Origin: an uncultured Litoreibacter sp.
Lineage (GTDB): Bacteria > Pseudomonadota > Alphaproteobacteria > Rhodobacterales > Rhodobacteraceae
Length of the DNA: 64,000 nucleotides
Direction of reading: 5' to 3'
NCBI GenBank assembly: GCA_947504205.1
Contig: CANNGL010000003.1
Location: 1 to 64,000 of the forward strand
The notes beneath the pieces were generated by a model, which did not search any database, was not told where the DNA came from, and worked only from the letters and a program-made list of their open reading frames with translations. The position numbers and the translations under genes were made by a program. Positions 9,155 through 19,457 of this stretch are shown piece after piece (position 1 is the stretch's first letter; every line of letters starts with the position of its first letter).

Positions 9155-10495
9155 ATGTCCATAACTCTTTCAGACTTGACCGAGGCTTTGTTACGGGCAG
9201 CCCGCAAAGCGGATGCCGATCAAGCGGACGCTCTCGCTGTCAGAGGCAGTTCCTTGTCTGTGGACGTTCTGAATGGGAAGCTGGAGCATGCCGAGCGATC
9301 AGACAACATTGAGGTTGGTCTTCGTATTCTTGTGGGCAAACGACAGGCCTGTGTCTCTTCCTCGTTAATCGATCCTGAAGCATTGCAAGATGTGGCAGAG
9401 CGTGCTGTCGCAATGGCTAAAGAGGCACCCGAGGACGAATATCTTGGGTTGGCGGACGCCAATCAGCTTGCAACAGAATTTCCGGATTTGGATCTTTGCG
9501 ATCCGGGTGAGGCACCCAGCCCTGAGGAATTGCAGGCTATTGCTATTCGGGCCGAAGCGGCAGCGCTGGATGTGAGCGGTGTGTCCACGGTGCAATCATC
9601 GAGCGCCGGTTTCGGACAAAGTCAGGTGTATTTGTCTGCAACCAATGGGTTCTCGGCGGGATATAGCAGATCAGACCACGGGTTATCTTGTGTCGCCATA
9701 ACGCGTGAGGCGGGCCAGATGGAACGGGACTATTACGGTGAGAGCAGGGTTTATCGCAACGATCTTCCCACACCCGAAACGGTGGGAACACTGGCCGGGC
9801 AAAGAACCGTCGAACGTGCCGGAGCGCGCAAGCCCAAAACCGGTTATTTTCCCGTGCTCTATGATGAAAGAGTGGCATCTACGCTTATCGGGCACCTGCT
9901 GGCCGCGTCCAATGGCGCGATGGTGGCCCGGGGATCATCTTGGCTGATGGACGCCTTAGGAGAAAACGTCTTGCCGGAGAGCCTTTCTCTGGACGAAAAC
10001 CCCCTGAGACAACGCACTGCGGGGTCGCGGCCCTTTGATGCTGAAGGGTTGCCATGTGCCCACAGAAGCATCGTTGAGAACGGTGTGCTGAAAGGCTGGA
10101 CGCTGGATTTGTCCAACGCGCGCAAACTCGACATGAAAAGCACAGCAAGCGCTGCGCGTGGCACCTCGTCCCCACCGAGCCCTTCGGTGACAAATATTAA
10201 CCTCACGCAGGGCGATCTCAGTCGCGATGAGTTGATAAGCCAGATGGGGACCGGGCTGCTTGTGACATCTATGATAGGTTCGACAATCAACCCAAATACG
10301 GGGGATTATTCGCGTGGCGCTTCTGGGTTCTGGGTCGAGAATGGCGAACTACAATATCCCGTGAATGAATGCACAATCGCCGGCAACCTACGAGAAATGC
10401 TGGGCTCTATTATTCCGGCCAATGATGCACGCCCCTACGTCTCACGTGTAGTGCCAAGCCTTCTGGTTGAAGGGATGACCCTTGCCGGATCATAA
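9155..10495 (+). CDS. pmbA: TldE/PmbA-type metalloprotease subunit
   Basis: A 446-residue member of the TldD/PmbA (TldE) family. The heterodimeric TldD-TldE protease degrades unfolded peptides and matures some ribosomally made peptides. Landmarks are the N-terminal LNGKLEHAERSDNIEVGLRI region, SSAGFGQSQVYLSATNGFSAGY-type central region (quoted only by its NGFSAGYSRSD part), and the C-terminal GDYSRGASGFWVENGEL. It lacks the HEXXXH metal-site motif of TldD, consistent with the TldE half. I chose ATG 9155 because GCAGGAGCC precedes it; an in-frame upstream start at 9035 would overlap the divergent gene. Confidence 0.9.
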   Translation: MSITLSDLTEALLRAARKADADQADALAVRGSSLSVDVLNGKLEHAERSDNIEVGLRILVGKRQACVSSSLIDPEALQDVAERAVAMAKEAPEDEYLGLADANQLATEFPDLDLCDPGEAPSPEELQAIAIRAEAAALDVSGVSTVQSSSAGFGQSQVYLSATNGFSAGYSRSDHGLSCVAITREAGQMERDYYGESRVYRNDLPTPETVGTLAGQRTVERAGARKPKTGYFPVLYDERVASTLIGHLLAASNGAMVARGSSWLMDALGENVLPESLSLDENPLRQRTAGSRPFDAEGLPCAHRSIVENGVLKGWTLDLSNARKLDMKSTASAARGTSSPPSPSVTNINLTQGDLSRDELISQMGTGLLVTSMIGSTINPNTGDYSRGASGFWVENGELQYPVNECTIAGNLREMLGSIIPANDARPYVSRVVPSLLVEGMTLAGS

Positions 10496-11264
10496 GGACC
10501 TTTCACTGCTGGTCGACGCTGCCCGCGAAAGCGGTGCGATCGCCCTACGTCATTTTGGGAATGGCCCCGATACCTGGGAGAAAACAGGCAATGCAGGACC
10601 GGTAACCGAAGCTGATATCGAAATTGATCGTATGCTTTCGGCTAGTCTGCAAACATCCAGGCCCTCTTACGGATGGCTCTCTGAGGAGTCAGAAGACACG
10701 TCCGACCGGCTCGAACGCGAGCGGGTTTTTATCATTGACCCGATTGACGGAACACGGGCGTTTATTGCTGGTGAAAAGCACTTCAGCCACTCCCTCGCGA
10801 TTGCCGAGAATGGCGTCGTGGTTGCGGCCGCTGTATATCTGCCCGTCATGGATCTCATGTTCACCGCCTCTCATGACAGCCAAGCCATGCTGAACGGCGA
10901 GCGAATAAGAGTGAGCAGAACATCAAAGCTCGATGGTGCAACGGTACTCGCCGCCAAGTCGAACCTGCATGCCAACCACTGGCGCAATGGCGTACCGCCA
11001 CTTGTCCGCAAGTTCCGGCCTTCACTTGCCTATCGGCTGTGTCTGGTCGCGGAGGGAGCGTATGACGCGATGCTTACATTACGAGAATGTTGGGAGTGGG
11101 ATATTGCTGCGGGAGATTTGATCGTCAGGCAGGCAGGCGGAGCGGTTACCGATAAGGTCAATCAACCGTTGAGGTTCAACAACCGACTTCCCAAAACAAA
11201 TGGCTGCTTGGCTGCTGGCCGAATAATTCATAAAGAAGTTCACTCGCATCTTGCGGAGATATGA
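10482..11264 (+). CDS. cysQ: Inositol-monophosphatase-family phosphatase, CysQ-like (3'(2'),5'-bisphosphate nucleotidase)
   Basis: A 260-residue Mg-dependent phosphatase. Metal-site motifs are GNAGPVTEADIEIDR (residues about 27-41), SEES at about 70-73, DPIDGTRAFI at about 87-96 (the DPxDGT signature) and WEWDIAAGDLIVRQAGG near the C-terminus. CysQ hydrolyses adenosine 3',5'-bisphosphate formed in sulfate assimilation; other family members act on inositol phosphate, and sequence alone does not fully separate them. Start is a TTG at 10482 that overlaps the pmbA stop by 14 bases, with GAAGGGATG just upstream. Confidence 0.85.
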   Translation: MPDHKDLSLLVDAARESGAIALRHFGNGPDTWEKTGNAGPVTEADIEIDRMLSASLQTSRPSYGWLSEESEDTSDRLERERVFIIDPIDGTRAFIAGEKHFSHSLAIAENGVVVAAAVYLPVMDLMFTASHDSQAMLNGERIRVSRTSKLDGATVLAAKSNLHANHWRNGVPPLVRKFRPSLAYRLCLVAEGAYDAMLTLRECWEWDIAAGDLIVRQAGGAVTDKVNQPLRFNNRLPKTNGCLAAGRIIHKEVHSHLAEI

Positions 11265-11333
11265 ATTGCGGTTTCCACCGCATGAAATGACCTTTAATCT
11301 CGCCTCAACGATCAACCCATCTGGGAGGGACAT

Positions 11334-11579
11334 ATGACACAGCGCCTGCATCTTGTTTTCGGAGGTGAGCTTGTCGATCCGACAAAGAATGCCTTCAAGA
11401 ACGTCGAAGACATTCACATCGTCGGTATGTATCCGGATTACGCCTCCGCATATAATGCTTGGAAGTCAGAAGCGCAGCGCACTGTAGATAATGCGCATAT
11501 GAGATACTTTATTGCCCATATTCATCGGCTGAGGGACGAAGAAACCGCTGCAAGCCCCACCGAAGAGCTTGGCACATAA
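11334..11579 (+). CDS. DUF4170 small protein
   Basis: An 81-residue soluble protein (RLHLVFGGELVDPTKNAF ... YPDYASAYNAWKSEAQRTVD ... MRYFIAHIHRL) matching what I recall of DUF4170, an alphaproteobacterial family nearly always found just upstream of waaA. A GGGAGG ribosome site precedes ATG 11334. It sits 12 bases before waaA, which argues for a role in or around lipid A/Kdo assembly, but no function is known. Confidence 0.85.
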   Translation: MTQRLHLVFGGELVDPTKNAFKNVEDIHIVGMYPDYASAYNAWKSEAQRTVDNAHMRYFIAHIHRLRDEETAASPTEELGT

Positions 11580-11591
11580 GCGCGACGCCTC

Positions 11592-12881
11592 ATGGCTTTT
11601 TCACCTGCGCTTGCGCTTTACCGTCTCGGGACACCGGGTCTTGTGTCTTATGCTAATCGCATTCTGGCAAAGCGTTTGGAGTCCGGTAAGGAGGATCCCA
11701 ACCGGCTTAATGAACGCAGGGGTATTGCGTCACTCCCGCGACCGTCGGGGCGTCTGGTCTGGTTTCACGCAGCCAGCGTGGGTGAGTCGCTTTCGCTTCT
11801 CGACCTGATCGAGGAAATGAGTGACGAAGATCCTGATCTCGAATTTCTGATTACAACCGGTACGCGAACTTCGGCAGAGCTTTTGCAGAGCCGCATGCCG
11901 GGACAAAGCCGCCATCAGTTCATTCCTCTCGATACAATCCCCTTTGTGCGCAAGTTCCTTGATCATTGGTCACCCGATCTTGCGGTGTGGACTGAAAGCG
12001 AGATGTGGCCAGCACTGATCACACAGACCTCCGCCCGTAAGATACCTATGGTGCTGCTGAACGCGCGCATGTCCGACCAGAGCTTCAAAAGATGGAAGTG
12101 GCTTCCCGGAATGGCAAAGGATTTGCTCGGTCGATATTCCCATATCTTCGCCCAGGACAGCAGATCTGCAGAAAAACTGCGGCGTCTTGGAGCGAACAAG
12201 AAGCGACTTCGCGTCACCGGATCGCTAAAAGAAAATAACACCGCGCTCAGCCACGACGAGGATGAGAGAGCCAAGATCGCAGCGGCGATCGAGACGAGAC
12301 CCCTTTGGCTTGCAGCATCAACCCATCCCGGCGAGGAAACTCTGGCTGCCGAAGCTCATCGAAACGCCCGGCGGACAGCCCACCGATTGCTTTTGATCCT
12401 AGCACCCCGTCATCCTGACCGAGGAGATGAAATTGTCAAAATGTTGCGCGACGACGGATGGCGTGTCGGACAACGGAGTGCTGGGGATCAACCAGACGGT
12501 GTTTGTGACATCTACGTCGCTGACACGCTTGGTGAAATGGGTTTGTGGTATCGGTTGGCCCCGTTCTGTTTTTTGGGCGGCTCACTCACCAAAATAGGCG
12601 GCCACAACCCTTTTGAACCCGCAGTTCTCGGGTCGGCGATCATTCATGGTCCACATATCGACAATGCAAAAGAGATTTATGACCGACTTGATGCTGCCGG
12701 TGGCGCAAAACTTGTGCAAGACGAAGACGAACTGGCAACCGAGATTAAACGTCTGATCGAACCGCATCAGGCTGCCCAGATGGCGCACGCTGCTTGGGAA
12801 GTTTCCTCTTCAGGAGCCGAAGCCAGTGAGAAAGCGAAAACACTGTTGTTTGAGCTACTCGACAATAAAGAACCGGCATGA
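11592..12881 (+). CDS. waaA: 3-deoxy-D-manno-octulosonic acid (Kdo) transferase
   Basis: A 429-residue GT-B glycosyltransferase that transfers Kdo from CMP-Kdo to lipid A precursor at the inner membrane. The N-terminal region has WFHAASVGESLSLLDLI (the conserved HaaSvGE with catalytic Glu at about residue 61), then TTGTRTSAELL and the ESEMWPALI motif. The C-terminal CMP-Kdo site has APRHPDR and GGSLTKIGGHNPFEPA (residues about 330-346). The stop overlaps the lpxK start by four bases. Confidence 0.95.
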   Translation: MAFSPALALYRLGTPGLVSYANRILAKRLESGKEDPNRLNERRGIASLPRPSGRLVWFHAASVGESLSLLDLIEEMSDEDPDLEFLITTGTRTSAELLQSRMPGQSRHQFIPLDTIPFVRKFLDHWSPDLAVWTESEMWPALITQTSARKIPMVLLNARMSDQSFKRWKWLPGMAKDLLGRYSHIFAQDSRSAEKLRRLGANKKRLRVTGSLKENNTALSHDEDERAKIAAAIETRPLWLAASTHPGEETLAAEAHRNARRTAHRLLLILAPRHPDRGDEIVKMLRDDGWRVGQRSAGDQPDGVCDIYVADTLGEMGLWYRLAPFCFLGGSLTKIGGHNPFEPAVLGSAIIHGPHIDNAKEIYDRLDAAGGAKLVQDEDELATEIKRLIEPHQAAQMAHAAWEVSSSGAEASEKAKTLLFELLDNKEPA

Positions 12882-13858
12882 TGCGGGCGCCCGGCTTTTG
12901 GTATCAAGACCCCGGATTACGATCCTCTTTGTTGGCTCCCTTGGCCTCACTATATACAGCAGCGACCCAAAAGCGCCTGAAGAACGGTAATCGACACAAG
13001 ATCGGTGTGCCCGTTATCTGTGTGGGCAATATCAATGCGGGTGGAACCGGCAAAACCCCAACCGTGATTGAATTGGTGACGCGTCTAACAGCGCTTGGCG
13101 CTGCCCCTCATGTGGTTTCGCGCGGTTACGGCGGCAGTTTGTCCGGCCCGACATTGGTGAGTACCAAAAACCATACATCGGATGAGACGGGTGACGAGCC
13201 GTTGCTGATTTCGCCCTTTGCCCCAGTATGGGTCGCCAAAGATCGTGCCGCGGGCGCGCGCGCGGCGGTGGCGGCAGGCGCTTCTGTGGTTGTCCTTGAT
13301 GACGGCCATCAAAACCCAAGCCTCCATCATGATTTGTCAATTGTCGTGGTGGACGCGGCGCGCGGATTTGGGAACGGAAAGGTCATGCCGGCAGGCCCTC
13401 TTCGCGAGCCGGTGGCAATCGGCTTGAGTCGCGCAGACCTGTTGCTGAGCATCGGTACTTCGGTCGAGCAGGCGAATTTTCTCACACCATTGGCAGAACA
13501 TCTGACCCACATAACTGGCGGATTGACTCCTGTCGAAACAGGAATGTCATGGACCGGGATGAAAGTCGTAGCTTTTGCTGGAATCGGACATCCTGAAAAA
13601 TTCTTCAAAACGTTGCGCTCTTTGGGCGCTGATCTTGTTGGCACGCACAGTTTGGACGATCATCAACCCTTGGAGCGCGCATTGCTGCAACGCTTGGCAC
13701 AAGAGGCGGCGACTAAGGGCGCACAACTTGTGACGACTGAAAAAGACGCCGTGCGTATCCCCAGCGATTTACGCGCGGGCATTTTCAGTCTGCCCGTGCG
13801 TTTGAAAATCAATGAACCTGAAATCTTGGATCATGCACTCGCCGCCACTGTCAGCTGA
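12878..13858 (+). CDS. lpxK: Tetraacyldisaccharide 4'-kinase
   Basis: A 326-residue kinase that phosphorylates the 4' position of the lipid A disaccharide precursor at the inner membrane. The P-loop GNINAGGTGKTP is at about residues 49-60. Other landmarks are SRGYGG after the P-loop, the DDGHQNP catalytic region (residues about 145-151), GPLREP and a C-terminal TTEKDAVRIP. It is coupled to waaA by an ATGA overlap and converges with the dsbA-like gene, overlapping it by eight bases. Confidence 0.95.
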   Translation: MMRAPGFWYQDPGLRSSLLAPLASLYTAATQKRLKNGNRHKIGVPVICVGNINAGGTGKTPTVIELVTRLTALGAAPHVVSRGYGGSLSGPTLVSTKNHTSDETGDEPLLISPFAPVWVAKDRAAGARAAVAAGASVVVLDDGHQNPSLHHDLSIVVVDAARGFGNGKVMPAGPLREPVAIGLSRADLLLSIGTSVEQANFLTPLAEHLTHITGGLTPVETGMSWTGMKVVAFAGIGHPEKFFKTLRSLGADLVGTHSLDDHQPLERALLQRLAQEAATKGAQLVTTEKDAVRIPSDLRAGIFSLPVRLKINEPEILDHALAATVS

Positions 13859-14507
13859 GTTCGCCGTCCAAAATTTCCTTGAGATCGCTATAGCTCATAT
13901 TGGAGTGCAACTTGCCATTTATTACGAAAGATGGTGTTGAATTGACGCCATCTTCACCGGCATTCTTCTGAAAGAATGCGTTTAGGGCCTCGGCTTTTTC
14001 AGCATCTTGTAAGCAAGCATCGAGCGTCGCATCGTCCAGTCCAGCAACCTTGCCAATCCGCTTGAGGTTGGCTGCAATTGCTGCCGGTTCACCTTGAGTC
14101 CACTCGCTTTGGTTCTCGAAGATCAGATCAACAATCCCGAAGTAGCGGTCACCGCCCCCACAGCGAGCAACCATGCCTGCCCACAGACCATAACGATCGA
14201 AATAGACCTCCCGCATGACAAACTTAACCTTGCCGGTGTCGATATAGTCAGCTTTCAGTTGCTTGAAGGCATTCTCGTGGAAGGTGCGGCAGTGTGGGCA
14301 GGTGAAAGACAAATATTCCACAATAGTAACCGGCGCATTTTCTTCTCCAAGATAGAAGTCCTTTACGCCGCTTGTATCCACGTCCGCAGCAGCCGTCGTT
14401 TGCGCTATAGCCGTGGCACCAGGCTGGGTTCCATTCTGGGTCAAGAACCAAGCCCCACCTGCAATGGCCAATACCGCAGCGATAATGACGAATATTCGAT
14501 TGTTCAT
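13851..14507 (-). CDS. DsbA-family periplasmic thiol-disulfide oxidoreductase
   Basis: A 218-residue exported protein with an N-terminal hydrophobic segment (FVIIAAVLAIAGGAWFL) and a thioredoxin-fold DsbA domain. The active site is CPHC at about residue 78 (YLSFTCPHCRTFHENA) and the cis-Pro loop is NSTPSFVINGK at about residues 190-200. It likely oxidises or otherwise manages disulfides in periplasmic proteins. ATG 14507 is preferred over an upstream in-frame ATG because it puts the signal at the N-terminus and has an AGGTAAG ribosome site. The DUF721 gene lies four bases upstream in the same direction. Confidence 0.9.
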   Translation of the reverse strand: MNNRIFVIIAAVLAIAGGAWFLTQNGTQPGATAIAQTTAAADVDTSGVKDFYLGEENAPVTIVEYLSFTCPHCRTFHENAFKQLKADYIDTGKVKFVMREVYFDRYGLWAGMVARCGGGDRYFGIVDLIFENQSEWTQGEPAAIAANLKRIGKVAGLDDATLDACLQDAEKAEALNAFFQKNAGEDGVNSTPSFVINGKLHSNMSYSDLKEILDGELS

Positions 14508-14511
14508 AGAC

Positions 14512-15069
14512 TTACCTTTTGGGTTTTGTTGTCTGGGACAACACGTTTTCACTTAGCTGCGCCAGGGCAGTCCTTAGATCGTTATTTTCAACGTCTTTGA
14601 CCAGTTCTACAGACTCCGCTTCGATTGCCGGATCCGCGACGTACTTGGGCTTGGGCGGCGCATGTTCAAACGCCCGTTGCCCCTCATGAAAGCCAGTCGG
14701 AGCTGTTTGCGTGATCCGGATCCGGCTGATCGCCTGATATCCATAACACGCGTTGACGCGTTCCTGAATGGCCGGCAGCTGCGCTTGCAACATCGGCGCC
14801 TGCGCACCACTTGAGAGAATGGTAAGGGTCGCGCCGAAGCCGTCGCGAGCATAGCTGATCTTAACCGGATGCGCGACTTTTGCTGTGTCTGGGCCGACTA
14901 TACTTTCCCACTGCGTCAGCAGCTTCATCACGGCGAACCCACGGGTCTCACCGGATTTTCGCACCTGACGTTCGATCAAGCCCGATACGGCATGAAAGCC
15001 ACGCCCCGAGCGGCGCGGTCTATATCCGTTTCCAGATTTTCTGTTTTCCACCGTCGGCGCTTTGGTCAT
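14512..15069 (-). CDS. DUF721 (DciA-like) domain protein
   Basis: A 185-residue protein with a DUF721 domain at about residues 25-120 (VSGLIERQVRKSGETRGFA-type start, W-ESIVGPDTAKVAHPVKISY in the core). DUF721 includes DciA, a loader for the replicative helicase in bacteria without DnaC, so a replication role is plausible but not proven here. The C-terminal part is charged and low in predicted structure. It is divergent from mutY with a spacer of about 65 bases. ATG 15069 was taken; a slightly longer in-frame start exists at 15096. Confidence 0.8.
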   Translation of the reverse strand: MTKAPTVENRKSGNGYRPRRSGRGFHAVSGLIERQVRKSGETRGFAVMKLLTQWESIVGPDTAKVAHPVKISYARDGFGATLTILSSGAQAPMLQAQLPAIQERVNACYGYQAISRIRITQTAPTGFHEGQRAFEHAPPKPKYVADPAIEAESVELVKDVENNDLRTALAQLSENVLSQTTKPKR

Positions 15070-15135
15070 GGCTTGATATTCTAGAGGTTGCACCATTTGT
15101 TACCAGAGGATTCGCGGTAGACAGGGTGATAAAAT

Positions 15136-16194
15136 TTGCGTGACCAAGCCAAAGCAAAGGACCTGCTGGAATGGTATGATGCCCACGCGAGGGTTTTGCC
15201 ATGGCGAGTGTCAACAGCAGACCGTGCCGCCGGCTCGAAACCAGACCCCTATCGTGTCTGGCTGAGCGAGATCATGTTGCAGCAGACAACGGTCGCAGCT
15301 GTGAAAGACTACTTTCTGAAATTCACAAAGACTTGGCCGACCGTTGTAAATTTGGCTGCTGCAGATGATGCAGAGATCATGGCCGCTTGGGCCGGCTTGG
15401 GCTACTATGCCCGCGCTCGAAACCTGTTGAAATGCGCCCGCACGATTGTCGAGGATTACGACGGTAGATTTCCGAAAACACGCGCAGAACTGGAAAAACT
15501 TCCCGGCATCGGTCCCTATACTTCGGCAGCGATCTCCGCGATTGCATATGACCTGCCCGAAACCGTCGTGGACGGAAATGTCGAGCGGGTCATGTCACGC
15601 CTCTACGCAGTAGAAAAACCCCTGCCTACGTCGAAGCAGCATCTGACGGAGCTAGCCGAGACCCTGACGCCCGTGACCAGAGCTGGTGATTACGCCCAAG
15701 CCGTAATGGACCTCGGCGCGACGATTTGCTCCCCTAAGAACCCGGCTTGCGGAATCTGCCCATGGCGCGATCCATGCGAAGCCAGAAGCAGAGGCATAGC
15801 AGCGGAACTTCCGCGCAAAATGCCAAAAGCCGTCAAGCCGACCAGAAAGGGTTTTGCATATGTCGTGCGCCGAGACGATGGTGCGTGGCTTTTGGAAACA
15901 CGCCCAGAAAATGGCCTGTTGGGGGGTATGTTGGGATGGCCCGGGTCGGAGTGGAGCGACGATCCTGTGGAGGTGCCACCCGTTGAAACAGAGTGGACCG
16001 AAAACACTGCTGAGGTTCGACACACCTTTACGCACTTTCATCTGAGATTAACGGTCTTTACAGCAAAGGTTAGCAAAGCCGGAAACCCTGAGTCAGGGCG
16101 CTTTATTTCGCATGAGGACTTCAAGCCCTCGCACCTCCCGACTGTGATGCGCAAGGTGTTTGACGTTGCGAAACATGACCTCGCCAGCGATTGA
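15136..16194 (+). CDS. mutY: A/G-specific adenine DNA glycosylase
   Basis: A 352-residue base-excision enzyme that removes adenine mispaired with 8-oxoguanine. Seen are SEIMLQQTTV with the catalytic Glu (about residue 40), the helix-hairpin-helix LPGIGPYTSAAI, catalytic Asp in VVDGNVERV, the four-Cys iron-sulfur loop CSPKNPACGICPWRDPC (C-x6-C-x2-C-x5-C), and a C-terminal Nudix-like 8-oxoG recognition domain with WPGSEW and HTFTHFHL. It starts with TTG at 15136; ATG is absent in a sensible place. Divergent from the DUF721 gene. Confidence 0.95.
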   Translation: MRDQAKAKDLLEWYDAHARVLPWRVSTADRAAGSKPDPYRVWLSEIMLQQTTVAAVKDYFLKFTKTWPTVVNLAAADDAEIMAAWAGLGYYARARNLLKCARTIVEDYDGRFPKTRAELEKLPGIGPYTSAAISAIAYDLPETVVDGNVERVMSRLYAVEKPLPTSKQHLTELAETLTPVTRAGDYAQAVMDLGATICSPKNPACGICPWRDPCEARSRGIAAELPRKMPKAVKPTRKGFAYVVRRDDGAWLLETRPENGLLGGMLGWPGSEWSDDPVEVPPVETEWTENTAEVRHTFTHFHLRLTVFTAKVSKAGNPESGRFISHEDFKPSHLPTVMRKVFDVAKHDLASD

Positions 16195-16246
16195 GCTGAG
16201 CCACGACCATCGTCTAAGCTGTCACCGAAATTCCAAGGCTCATAAC

Positions 16247-17386
16247 ATGTCGACCATAAGTACCAACGCCAGCAGTAGTATCAGCGCAGCGCTCCCATTC
16301 TGGGCATCGCTGGCTCTGATACCGATTGCTTTGGTTGGCATGACCCAAGGTGGCTGGTGGCTTGCTGCCATCCCACTTTTCAGTTGGGGACTTTTCATTA
16401 CCCTGGATGCGTTCGTTGGTCTGAATACCGAAAATGCGGACCCGCAAACCGATGAAGCTGAGCTCTTTTGGTACAAGCTCATCACCGTGATCTGGTTTCC
16501 GATCCAATTCATTCTGATCTTTGCGACCATTGCCTATGCGACTTCGACCGCTCACTTGGATACGGGCGAAAAAATTGCGTTATTTTTTGGGATTGGCGTG
16601 ATCTCTGGCACTGTCGGGATCAACTACAGCCACGAGCTGATGCACCAGAAAAACAAGCTTGAACGATGGATGGCTGACCTTCTTTTGGCAAGCGTACTGT
16701 ATGGTCACTTTCGTTCAGAACATCTTTTGGTCCACCACCGCTATGTAGCGACACCAAAGGATCCGGTAACAGCCCGCTATAACGAGGGGTTTTATCGCTT
16801 TTTTCCACGCGTCCTGCGCAGCTGCTTGCGATCTGCTTGGACCGCCGAAGCCGCTATGCTTGGAAGAAAAAAACTGCCTTGGCACGATCTGTCCAACCCG
16901 TTCTGGCGCTACATCGCTTTGCAGAGTGGCATGTTAATCCTTTCGATTATTGTTGGCGGTTGGGAAGGTTTGGCACTTTTTGCGTTTCAGGCGTTCACGG
17001 CAATCTGGCAACTAGAACTTGTCAACTACATCGAGCATTATGGCCTGACCCGTAAACACTTGGGCAATGGAAAGTATGAGCATGTGCTGCCGCGGCATTC
17101 GTGGAATGCAGCCCAGCGCGCGTCGAACTGGCTGTTGATCAACCTTCAGAGACACTCTGATCATCATTACAAGCCGGACCGGCGGTTCCCGCTTCTGCAA
17201 AACTACACAGCAAGTGACGCGCCCCAGTTGCCTTACGGCTACCCCGTGATGACATTAGCGGCGATGGTGCCGCCATTGTTTAGACGCATCATGAATCCGC
17301 GTGTTCGGAAATGGCGCAAAATGTATTATCCAGAGATCAGTGATTGGTCTGCCTATAAGACAGCCACCAACCCCATGCCGCGCTAG
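16247..17386 (+). CDS. alkB: AlkB-type membrane alkane 1-monooxygenase / fatty acid desaturase-fold hydroxylase
   Basis: A 379-residue integral membrane di-iron enzyme with several predicted transmembrane helices. The histidine boxes of AlkB hydroxylases are present in order: HELMHQKN (about residue 130), EHLLVHHRYVATPKDP (about 160), and LQRHSDHHYKPDRRFP (about 305), as well as NYIEHYGL. AlkB hydroxylates terminal carbons of n-alkanes or alkyl chains using electrons from rubredoxin; no rubredoxin or regulator is adjacent here. The ATG at 16247 follows the mutY stop by about 50 bases. Substrate range cannot be read from sequence. Confidence 0.88.
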   Translation: MSTISTNASSSISAALPFWASLALIPIALVGMTQGGWWLAAIPLFSWGLFITLDAFVGLNTENADPQTDEAELFWYKLITVIWFPIQFILIFATIAYATSTAHLDTGEKIALFFGIGVISGTVGINYSHELMHQKNKLERWMADLLLASVLYGHFRSEHLLVHHRYVATPKDPVTARYNEGFYRFFPRVLRSCLRSAWTAEAAMLGRKKLPWHDLSNPFWRYIALQSGMLILSIIVGGWEGLALFAFQAFTAIWQLELVNYIEHYGLTRKHLGNGKYEHVLPRHSWNAAQRASNWLLINLQRHSDHHYKPDRRFPLLQNYTASDAPQLPYGYPVMTLAAMVPPLFRRIMNPRVRKWRKMYYPEISDWSAYKTATNPMPR

Positions 17387-17415
17387 ACTTTCACAGCTTC
17401 CATCAACAACCGCGC

Positions 17416-17456
17416 AAACAAAAAAAATGCCCCGCCTCTTGGGTAAGGGCGGGGCA
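17416..17456 (-). terminator. Rho-independent terminator of ccrM
   Basis: On the minus strand a perfect 9-bp stem (TGCCCCGCC / GGCGGGGCA) with an 11-base loop is followed by eight T residues and TGTTTG. It lies directly downstream of ccrM and is the clearest terminator in the window. Confidence 0.88.
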
Positions 17457-17506
17457 GTTGTGTGCTGCGGAGGTTGCCGCAGGCACAGGCGGTAACAGTA
17501 ATCTGA

Positions 17507-18677
<1,171 letters not shown>

Positions 18678-18715
18678 GTCGTCAAACTGTTTAATTTCAG
18701 GAACTTACGAAAAAA

Positions 18716-19330
18716 TTATCGACACAAGATGTTGTGGACTGGTTTGAACGAGCGCCGATGATATGGGGTAACCCCGTGTTGCTCCAATGCCGAAATGTGA
18801 CTTTTCGTGGGATATCCCGCGTTTTTCTCCCAGCCATACTCTGGGTGCTGTTGCGCCAAAGTCGCCATGTGGCGATCGCGCGTCACCTTGGCCAGAATTG
18901 AGGCCGCCGCAATTGACTGTGATTTGGCATCGCCCTTCACGATTGCCGTTGCGGGATAGCCCAGATCAGCGGGTATCTTGTTTCCATCGATCAAGACATG
19001 TTGCGGACGCTTGCTGAGGCCTCGAACAGCGCGAACCATCGCCAGGTGAGAGGCATGATAGATGTTGATTGCATCAATTTCTGCCTCGTTTGCCTCTGCA
19101 ATACAGTAGGTAGATGCCTCAATAATTAACTCATACAATCGCTCGCGGGCGCGGACATCAAGTTTCTTGGAGTCATTCAGGCCGTCTGGAATTCGGTCCG
19201 GATCCAGAATAACTGCTGCAGCCACGACCGGTCCCGCCAGAGGCCCCCGCCCAACCTCATCAACACCTGCAACTGACAGGCATCCCTCACGTTGCAGCGC
19301 TAGTTCGAATTGAAAATCTGGCCCTGCCAC
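18716..19330 (-). CDS. rnhB: Ribonuclease HII
   Basis: A 204-residue enzyme that cleaves RNA in RNA-DNA hybrids and removes single ribonucleotides from DNA. The conserved N-terminal motif GVDEVGRGPLAGPVVAAAV (residues about 19-37) carries the first catalytic Asp-Glu pair, followed by LNDSKKL, the DGNKIP motif with another catalytic Asp, and KGDAKSQSIAAASILAKVTRD. The start is a GTG at 19330 behind a GAGGTG ribosome site. It lies upstream of ccrM in the same direction, a neighbour pair common in Rhodobacterales. Confidence 0.95.
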   Translation of the reverse strand: MAGPDFQFELALQREGCLSVAGVDEVGRGPLAGPVVAAAVILDPDRIPDGLNDSKKLDVRARERLYELIIEASTYCIAEANEAEIDAINIYHASHLAMVRAVRGLSKRPQHVLIDGNKIPADLGYPATAIVKGDAKSQSIAAASILAKVTRDRHMATLAQQHPEYGWEKNAGYPTKSHISALEQHGVTPYHRRSFKPVHNILCR

Positions 19331-19404
19331 GTCTGCACCTCATGTCTGCCCATGACATAGCTCGCATCTTTTTGGTCAGACAAGGGCCTGTCGTCGCCAA
19401 AGCA

Positions 19405-19430
19405 TTGGGGCGGCCCGACAGCCGCCCCAA
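19405..19430. terminator. 10-bp GC-rich hairpin, possible terminator
   Basis: A perfect inverted repeat TTGGGGCGGC / GCCGCCCCAA with a 6-base loop lies between rnhB and the next minus-strand gene. It would end transcription of the 19458-19871 gene, but neither side has a clear T-run, so it may act as an RNA-stabilising hairpin instead. Confidence 0.45.
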
Positions 19431-19457
19431 CTCAATCAGTTTACTCGTTAAGACTGC

